Shown here: positions 23,483 through 28,399 of the stretch, piece by piece
Layout: each line of letters opens with the position of its first letter
Numbering within the stretch: the stretch's first letter is position 1
Source of the DNA: SIG701 sp045539595
Lineage (GTDB): Bacteria; Bacillota; Clostridia; Oscillospirales; CAG-272
Direction: 5' to 3'
Length of the DNA stretch: 28,399 nucleotides
Assembly: GCA_045539595.1 (NCBI GenBank)
Contig: JAZQFQ010000083.1
Location: 1-28,399, forward strand
The notes under the pieces: model-generated
Database searches by the model: none
The model's input: only the letters and a program-made list of their open reading frames with translations
What the model was told of the DNA's origin: nothing
Translations under genes and position numbers: made by a program

Positions 23483-23511
23483 ATTATAACAAAGGATTTA
23501 TCCTCTGTCAA
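23483..23511 (-). promoter_or_regulatory. Consensus sigma-A promoter for holB-ricT
   Basis: Read leftward, TTGACA (23511-23506), 17 bases, TATAAT (23488-23483): a perfect match to the sigma-A consensus, about 35 bp before the holB ATG. Confidence 0.93.
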
Positions 23512-23607
23512 ATCCAAGTTGCGGATTTCTTGCGGGGAAACTGTAATGTTTTTCGATTTATGGTTATGATAAAGAAGAATACACTTTGGTTCTCGGAGGA
23601 ATTACCT

Positions 23608-24474
23608 ATGATCGAGCGTATAAAATCCTATTTTTCCCACATGGATTCCGCCCGCGCCCTGCGGTTTCTGGGCGGCGGATTTGCGATTGTGCTGGCGGCA
23701 CTGATCGGATTGGGCGCGGTGCACGCCTACGATGCACGGCAGGAGAGGGAGCAGAACGCATGGCTTCTGGCGGCGGATATTCTACGTATGCGGGACGCAT
23801 CGGATGAGGAAAAATTGTATGCGGAGCTGATCCGCGGGCGGATCGGTACCGTGCTGTCGGAGAGGGACAGCCGTGCTTTTTCTGCGATGCTGCGGGAAGA
23901 ATCGGCTGGGGAGATGCTGCACAACGCGGGCGACGGGATTGAGTCGGCCATTGAGGCGGGGGATTTCAGCGCGAAGCAGCTGCGCCGGATTCTCACGGAT
24001 GTGCTGCGTGAAGCGGAGGCGGAACAGCCCCTTTCTGCCGCATCTAAATCAACGGAAACGGCTGATGTGCCTTCGTTGTCTTTTTTGCCGCGGGTAGATC
24101 CTGTGCAGATCGCCGATCGCTTTTTCGGCGTCCACGATCTGTTCAGGAGCGCCCTTGCCGCCGGCGAAACGCACACCGTGGCGTATTGCGAAAACGTGTA
24201 CGCCGTATTCGATCAGAAAACGGGGCTCATGACCCAGTATGTGGCTGAGTGTGTCCCCGGTAAGCCGATTCTGTCGGACGGAGAATGTGTCCGTGCCGCC
24301 ATGGCGTATACCCGGGATCGACAGGGAATGGACGAAATGACTCCCGGCAATGCGGTGGCATCCCGGGGAATCTATTTTGTGCATCTGACTGGCAAGGATA
24401 CCGCCGGGGCGTGGATCGGCGTGCGGCAGGATACGGGGAGAATCTGCTTCTTTTTGCGCTCCGTGGGAAAATAA
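23608..24474 (+). CDS. Uncharacterised membrane-anchored protein, possible PepSY-like C-terminus
   Basis: I do not recognise this 288-aa protein. It has a short cytoplasmic N-terminus, one membrane segment (about 20-40, 'FLGGGFAIVLAALIGLGAVHA') and a long acidic, helical central part (about 41-165) rich in Glu, Arg and Ala. The C-terminal domain (about 175-288) contains 'CENVYAVFDQKTGLMTQYVAEC', a helix, and 'AGAWIGVRQDTGRICFFLRS'. The two 'D-x-x-TG' hairpins separated by a helix resemble PepSY-type repeats, as in the germination protein YpeB, but YpeB is much longer and its partner sleB is absent, so this is only a suggestion. The start at 23608 has GGAGGA seven bases upstream. It is divergent from holB; no convincing promoter is seen. 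Confidence 0.78.
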   Translation: MIERIKSYFSHMDSARALRFLGGGFAIVLAALIGLGAVHAYDARQEREQNAWLLAADILRMRDASDEEKLYAELIRGRIGTVLSERDSRAFSAMLREESAGEMLHNAGDGIESAIEAGDFSAKQLRRILTDVLREAEAEQPLSAASKSTETADVPSLSFLPRVDPVQIADRFFGVHDLFRSALAAGETHTVAYCENVYAVFDQKTGLMTQYVAECVPGKPILSDGECVRAAMAYTRDRQGMDEMTPGNAVASRGIYFVHLTGKDTAGAWIGVRQDTGRICFFLRSVGK

Positions 24475-24487
24475 GCCATGCAATGTC

Positions 24488-24516
24488 TTGCAATATCTGC
24501 ATTTTTGTGGTAAAAT
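24488..24516 (+). promoter_or_regulatory. Sigma-A promoter for the oxidoreductase-coaE operon
   Basis: TTGCAA (24488-24493), 17 bases, TAAAAT (24511-24516), starting 14 bp after the preceding stop codon and about 34 bp before the next ATG. Confidence 0.72.
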
Positions 24517-24549
24517 ACTATGGAATGTCTGTATATTGGGGGGGATTGT

Positions 24550-25665
24550 ATGCGCATCGGATTGCTCGGCTTCGGAGGTATGGGACGCACCCATGCCTAC
24601 GCGGTGGCCAATCTGCCGTTCTTCTATCGGGATCTGCCCTTTACCGCCCGCATTCACGGTGTTTGTACCAGGAATCCCGAAAACGCCCGGGCCGCGGCGC
24701 AGACTTACGGCTTTTCCGTGGCGGCGCATAATGAGGATGAACTGATCGCCTCCCCCGATATCGATGTGATCGATATCTGTACCCCGAATATTTACCACTA
24801 CGAAACGCTGAAGAAGGCACTTCGTGCCAAAAAGCACGTCTATTGCGAAAAGCCACTCTGTGTGACCGAAGAGCAGGCGTGGGAGATGGCCCGCCTGGCG
24901 GATGAGATGGGCGTGACGGCCGGTGTAGTCTTCAATAACCGATTTCTTTTGCCCATTATGCGCGCCAAGGAGCTGATCGACAACGGCCGCCTGGGGCGGA
25001 TCATCAGTTTCCGCGGGGCGTATTACCACAGCAGTGCGGCGGATACCGCCAAGCCCGCGGGATGGAAGCAGAATCGGGATATCTGCGGCGGCGGTGTTCT
25101 GTTTGATCTGGGTTCGCATATTATTGATCTGATCTATCATCTCTGCGGTGCGTTTGATTCCGTATTCGGCGTCAGCCGGATTGTGTATCCCATCCGCACC
25201 GGCGCGGACGGACGAGAGTGGCATACCAATGCCGAGGAGGCATTTTATCTGACCGCCTGCCTGAAAAACGGCGCCACCGGCACCATCGAGTGCGGTAAGA
25301 TTTTCACCGGAACCAACGACGATCTGTGCTTTGAGATATACGGCACGGACGGTGCCTTGCGCTTTTCCCTCATGGAACCCAACTGGCTGTATTTTTACGA
25401 TACCCATGCCCCCGAGACGGGCTTTACCCGGGTGGAATGCTGCGGTCGCTATCCCGCCCCCGGCGGCGTGTTCCCCGGTATCAAAGCCCCTGTGGGCTGG
25501 CTCCGCGGTCATGTGGGCAGTATGTATGCTTTTCTGAACGCCGTATACAGAGGCATGCCGGCCTGTCCGTCCCTGACGGATGCGGCCCATGTCCAGTCCG
25601 TCATGGCGGCGGCCTACCGAAGTGATGCGTCCGGCCGGATGGAGCAGGTGATCGGCCATGAGTGA
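24550..25665 (+). CDS. Gfo/Idh/MocA family NAD(P)-dependent oxidoreductase
   Basis: This 371-aa protein probably oxidises or epimerises a sugar, inositol or related polyol. The Rossmann fold begins 'MRIGLLGFGGMGRTHA' with GFGGMG at 7-12. 'IDVIDICTPNIYH' precedes the family motif EKP at 100-102, whose lysine is catalytic. The C-terminal substrate domain has 'GGGVLFDLGSHIIDLIYHL' with D186 and H190, the usual active-site pair, and later 'FEIYGTDGALRF'. The substrate is not deducible: no transporter or sugar operon is adjacent. A G-rich ribosome site precedes the ATG at 24550. Its 3' end overlaps coaE by eight bases. Confidence 0.92.
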   Translation: MRIGLLGFGGMGRTHAYAVANLPFFYRDLPFTARIHGVCTRNPENARAAAQTYGFSVAAHNEDELIASPDIDVIDICTPNIYHYETLKKALRAKKHVYCEKPLCVTEEQAWEMARLADEMGVTAGVVFNNRFLLPIMRAKELIDNGRLGRIISFRGAYYHSSAADTAKPAGWKQNRDICGGGVLFDLGSHIIDLIYHLCGAFDSVFGVSRIVYPIRTGADGREWHTNAEEAFYLTACLKNGATGTIECGKIFTGTNDDLCFEIYGTDGALRFSLMEPNWLYFYDTHAPETGFTRVECCGRYPAPGGVFPGIKAPVGWLRGHVGSMYAFLNAVYRGMPACPSLTDAAHVQSVMAAAYRSDASGRMEQVIGHE

Positions 25666-26287
25666 TGCTGTATGGATCGGCCTGTGCGGCCGAAGCGGAT
25701 CGGGCAAGGGCTATGTCAGCGCAGTGTTTGCCGAGCAGGGCATCCCCGCCATCGATACCGACGCGGTCTATCGGAAAATGACCGGGCCGGTGGATACGCT
25801 GTCCGATTGCATGAAAGAGTTGGCTGCGGTGTTTGGGGAGGTAGTTGTGAACCCCGATGGTTCGCTGAATCGCCGCGCTATGGCGGATCTGGTCTTTGCG
25901 GAAAACGGTGCCGAAGCCCGGGCAAAATTGAACCGGATCACCCACGCCCATATATGGCAGGAAACCTGCCGCATAGCCGATTCCTTGCATGCGCAGGGAA
26001 GTCAGTATATTCTCATTGATGCTCCGCTTCTGTTTGAGAGCGGGTTTGATGCACACTGCCGGTATACGGTCTGCGTAACGGCTCCGGATGCGATATGTGT
26101 CACCCGGATCATGGCACGGGATGGCATATCCGACTCGGAGGCCCGGCGGCGGCTTGCCTCACAGATTTCCGCCGAAAATCTGGCGAAGCGGTGCGATTAT
26201 GTGATCGTAAACGACGGAATCACCCCGGTACGTGCGCAGGTGGAGAAGATTCTTGTATCCATACAGAACAACGGAGGGACGGAATGA
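25658..26287 (+). CDS. coaE: Dephospho-CoA kinase
   Basis: CoaE phosphorylates the ribose 3'-OH of dephospho-CoA, the last step of coenzyme A synthesis. The 209-aa P-loop kinase has 'IGLCGRSGSGKGYVS' with K17 in Walker A, the acceptor-site aspartates in 'IDTDAVYRK' (33-35), the helical CoA domain, 'YILIDAPLLFESGFDAHCRYTVCVTA' and the lid arginines in 'RIMARDGISDSEARRRLASQ'. 'CDYVIVNDG' near the end is typical. It overlaps the upstream gene by eight bases and the downstream lytic transglycosylase gene by four, so it is co-translated. Confidence 0.96.
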   Translation: MSDAVWIGLCGRSGSGKGYVSAVFAEQGIPAIDTDAVYRKMTGPVDTLSDCMKELAAVFGEVVVNPDGSLNRRAMADLVFAENGAEARAKLNRITHAHIWQETCRIADSLHAQGSQYILIDAPLLFESGFDAHCRYTVCVTAPDAICVTRIMARDGISDSEARRRLASQISAENLAKRCDYVIVNDGITPVRAQVEKILVSIQNNGGTE

Positions 26288-26856
26288 ACTGGAAGAATAC
26301 CGCGCGCCGAAGCGCCGTTATTGTCATTATCCTTGTGTTGTCCATTTTGTGTGCCTTTGTGTATCAGCTGGTTTGGGATAAGATCGACCGCCAGCGGTAT
26401 CCGCGTCAGTTCAGCGAATACGTCACCGAGTTTTCCGATGTCTACGGTGTACCGGAATATGTGATCTACGCAGTAATCAAGGTGGAAAGCGATTTCACCA
26501 GCAATGCGGAATCCCACGCAGGGGCCATCGGCCTGATGCAGATCATGCCGGATAGCTTTGATTGGATTTCCATGCGGCTGAAGCGTACCACCGAGGTGGG
26601 CATGATGTACGATCCCCGCACCAATATCGAGTATGGGACATACTATTTGTCCTATCTGTACATGCGATACAATCGGTGGGATGCGGTGTTTGCCGCCTAC
26701 AATGCCGGTTTTGGCCGGGTGGATCAGTGGCTGACCGATCCGGAATATACCGATGAGGACGGCAATCTGATCCGCATCCCCATTGCGGAAACAAAGAAGT
26801 ACGTGAAAAAGGTGAATGATGCAATCGACGTATACAAGCGATTGTATTATCAATAA
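26284..26856 (+). CDS. Membrane-anchored lytic murein transglycosylase (SLT domain)
   Basis: This protein cleaves peptidoglycan glycan strands with formation of 1,6-anhydro-MurNAc outside the membrane. At 190 aa it has a basic N-terminus and one membrane anchor (about 10-30). The goose-type-lysozyme SLT domain follows: catalytic E68 in 'VIKVESDF', 'GAIGLMQIMPDS' (81-91), 'NIEYGTYYLSYL' and 'FAAYNAGFGRVDQWL' (137-150). All family motifs are intact. It overlaps coaE by ATGA; the coaE-transglycosylase pairing is common in Clostridia. Confidence 0.95.
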   Translation: MNWKNTARRSAVIVIILVLSILCAFVYQLVWDKIDRQRYPRQFSEYVTEFSDVYGVPEYVIYAVIKVESDFTSNAESHAGAIGLMQIMPDSFDWISMRLKRTTEVGMMYDPRTNIEYGTYYLSYLYMRYNRWDAVFAAYNAGFGRVDQWLTDPEYTDEDGNLIRIPIAETKKYVKKVNDAIDVYKRLYYQ

Positions 26857-26888
26857 ATAATTATTATATCCAAGAAAGGATGTTACCT

Positions 26889-28301
26889 ATGAGCGAGAAG
26901 ACCAAAGGCCAGAATCTGGCGGAAACCCTGTTCTACAAAAAGAAAAATGCATTTGAATTGTGGAGCACCGAGGAGCGCGAGGCAGCCCAGAAATACTGCG
27001 TCGATTATATGAAGTTCCTCGACGACGGCAAGACCGAGCGGGAGGCGCTGATCGCAGCGATCCGTATTCTGGAGAAGGAAGGATTCCGTGAGTATAAGCT
27101 GGGTGACAAGATCAACGCCGGCGATAAGCTGTATTACAACAACCGGGAGAAGAGTCTGTATATCATCTCCGCCGGTACGGAGCCCATCGAGTGCGGCGTG
27201 CGCGTTTCCGCCGCCCATATCGATTCCCCCCGTCTGGATCTGAAGCAGCATCCGCTGTACGAGAGCGACGGCCTGGGCTACTTCAAGACCCACTATTACG
27301 GCGGTGTCCGTAAGTATCAGTGGATCACCGTGCCGCTGGCTCTGCACGGTACCGTGATCAAGGCAAACGGCGAGAGCGTGGATGTGCGCATCGGCGACAA
27401 CCCCGGCGATCCCGTGTTCTGCATCACGGATCTTCTTCCTCACCTGGCAAAGGACCAGAACGCCAAATCCCTCGGACAGGCGTTCACCGGAGAGGGCCTG
27501 AATATCCTTATCGCAGGATCTCCCTATTTTGAGGAGGACGGCAAGCAGACTCCCGCTTCCGATAAGGTGAAGCTGATGGTTATGGCTTACCTGAACGAGA
27601 AGTACGGTATGACCGAGGCGGACTTCATGAGTGCGGAGTTGTGCCTGGTTCCCGCGGCCAACGCAGTGGATGTGGGACTGGATCGCTGGCTCATCGGTGC
27701 CTACGGCCACGACGACCGCGTGTGCGGCTATACCGCCCTCACCGCGATGATCGAGAACAAGAACAGCGAGCATACCCTCGTATGCGTGCTGGCCGATAAA
27801 GAGGAAACCGGCAGCGACGGCGTAACCGGTATGCAGTGCTGCCTGCTCACCGATATCATCGATGAGTTGGCGGCCAACCTGGGCGGCAACCCCCGCGTGG
27901 TCCGTGCCAACTCCCTCTGCCTGTCTGCCGATGTCAGCGCAGGCTTCGATCCTCTCTATCCGGAAGTATATGAGAAGAGAAACTCCTCTCTCCTTTCCTG
28001 CGGCGTAGCTATGGCGAAGTATACCGGCTCCGGCGGTAAGGGCTCCACCAATGATGCAGGCGCTGAATTCGTCGGCAAGATCCGCGCCATGTTTGATCGC
28101 GACAACGTGCTGTGGCAGACCGCTGAATTGGGCCGCGTAGATCAGGGCGGCGGCGGAACCGTGGCCAAGTATATCGCCAACGAGAACATCGACACCGTGG
28201 ATATCGGTGTGCCCGTGCTGTCTATGCACGCACCTTTCGAGGTAGTATCCAAGGCGGACGTATATTCCGCCCATAAGGCATTCTCCGCATTCTGCAAATA
28301 A
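26889..28301 (+). CDS. M18 family aminopeptidase
   Basis: This 470-aa dizinc aminopeptidase belongs to family M18 (aspartyl aminopeptidase-like; substrate preference not deducible). It releases N-terminal residues from cytoplasmic peptides. Metal and catalytic residues are visible: H110 and D112 in 'SAAHIDSPRLDLKQHPL', D275/D276 in 'GAYGHDDRVCGYTA', E305-E306 in 'LADKEETGSDG', D348 in 'LSADVSAGFDP' and H447 in 'SMHAPFEV'. The ATG at 26889 is preferred over an in-frame ATG at 26880, which sits beside the AAAGGA ribosome site. Codon use is more biased than in its neighbours (AAC, GAG, AAG, CTG), suggesting high expression. Confidence 0.95.
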   Translation: MSEKTKGQNLAETLFYKKKNAFELWSTEEREAAQKYCVDYMKFLDDGKTEREALIAAIRILEKEGFREYKLGDKINAGDKLYYNNREKSLYIISAGTEPIECGVRVSAAHIDSPRLDLKQHPLYESDGLGYFKTHYYGGVRKYQWITVPLALHGTVIKANGESVDVRIGDNPGDPVFCITDLLPHLAKDQNAKSLGQAFTGEGLNILIAGSPYFEEDGKQTPASDKVKLMVMAYLNEKYGMTEADFMSAELCLVPAANAVDVGLDRWLIGAYGHDDRVCGYTALTAMIENKNSEHTLVCVLADKEETGSDGVTGMQCCLLTDIIDELAANLGGNPRVVRANSLCLSADVSAGFDPLYPEVYEKRNSSLLSCGVAMAKYTGSGGKGSTNDAGAEFVGKIRAMFDRDNVLWQTAELGRVDQGGGGTVAKYIANENIDTVDIGVPVLSMHAPFEVVSKADVYSAHKAFSAFCK

Positions 28302-28317
28302 TTCTATTGACGGACAG

Positions 28318-28341
28318 TCTCCCGGCCACCCGGTCGGGAGA
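28318..28341 (+). terminator. Probable terminator hairpin after the M18 gene
   Basis: TCTCCCGGCC (28318-28327) pairs with GGTCGGGAGA (28332-28341), ten pairs including one G-T, around an ACCC loop. The T-rich stretch (GGTTTTATCTTT) begins only about ten bases later, so this may be a weak or Rho-assisted terminator. Confidence 0.55.
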
Positions 28342-28393
28342 TCGCGTCCGGTTTTATCTTTACGACCGATACCATTTCGAAGGAGGCAAGAGT

Positions 28394-28399
28394 ATGACG
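28394..28399 (+). CDS. Start of the next gene (two codons only)
   Basis: AGGAGG ends seven bases before an ATG at 28394, followed by ACG at the window edge. This is a good ribosome-binding context for a gene that continues outside the window; nothing can be said about its product. Confidence 0.55.

Noticed and set aside
26842..26870. A possible promoter directly before the M18 gene (TTGTAT ... TATATC)
   Set aside because: The implied transcript start would fall on the ribosome-binding site, leaving no leader, and the -10 match is poor.
26883..28274. A 463-codon minus-strand frame opposite the M18 aminopeptidase
   Set aside because: The plus-strand gene has every M18 metal ligand; the antisense frame is a codon-bias shadow.

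Overview
The window is an ordinary but gene-dense piece of chromosome from an endospore-forming Clostridia-type Firmicute of moderately high GC. The evidence is an intact sporulation sigma factor K gene, a YtfJ (GerW-type) sporulation gene, RicT/YaaT, ScpA/ScpB, RqcH and TmcAL, and gene orders that are well known in Bacillus and Clostridia. I cannot place it to genus. I see no IS element, prophage, CRISPR array, tRNA or rRNA. No stretch over 300 bp lacks a gene.

Region 1 (1-8544, all minus strand) is one tight cluster read leftward: lon, engB, lysA, a site-2-protease-type M50 metalloprotease, scpA, scpB, a DUF2953 membrane protein, ytfJ and a D-Ala-D-Ala carboxypeptidase cut by the window edge. 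It combines protein quality control, ribosome assembly, lysine/DAP metabolism, chromosome condensation and sporulation/cell-wall genes. A sigma-A-like promoter precedes lon.

Region 2 (8730-13573, plus strand) is a four-gene operon behind a TTGACA-17-TACAAT promoter: an uncharacterised membrane-anchored protein, a GNAT acetyltransferase, rqcH (ribosome rescue by alanine tailing) and tmcAL (tRNA-Met wobble acetylation). It ends in a 190-bp spacer unusually dense in inverted repeats, closed by a textbook bidirectional terminator.

Region 3 (13584-15369) holds a small DUF378 membrane protein and a HAD hydrolase (minus). Divergent from them is an intact sigK with its pro-sequence, behind a promoter that fits the sigma-K (and partly sigma-E) consensus.

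Region 4 (15405-23452, minus) is a rearranged version of the Bacillus holB-yaaT-yabA-yabB-yazA-yabC-abrB-metS-yabD neighbourhood: holB, ricT, a small ferredoxin, a TrmN6-type methyltransferase, rsmI, nagA, metG, tatD. It has three internal promoters (holB, ferredoxin, nagA) and two internal terminators. The nagA promoter is interleaved with the rsmI terminator.

Region 5 (23608-28399, plus) contains an uncharacterised membrane-anchored protein, then a Gfo/Idh/MocA oxidoreductase, coaE and a lytic transglycosylase in overlapping succession, an M18 aminopeptidase, and the first two codons of a further gene.

Nothing here is a clear new defence or mobile system. The least-explained material is the two membrane-anchored orphan proteins (8810-9727, 23608-24474), the inverted-repeat spacer at 13389-13573, and the leader upstream of the DUF378 gene.
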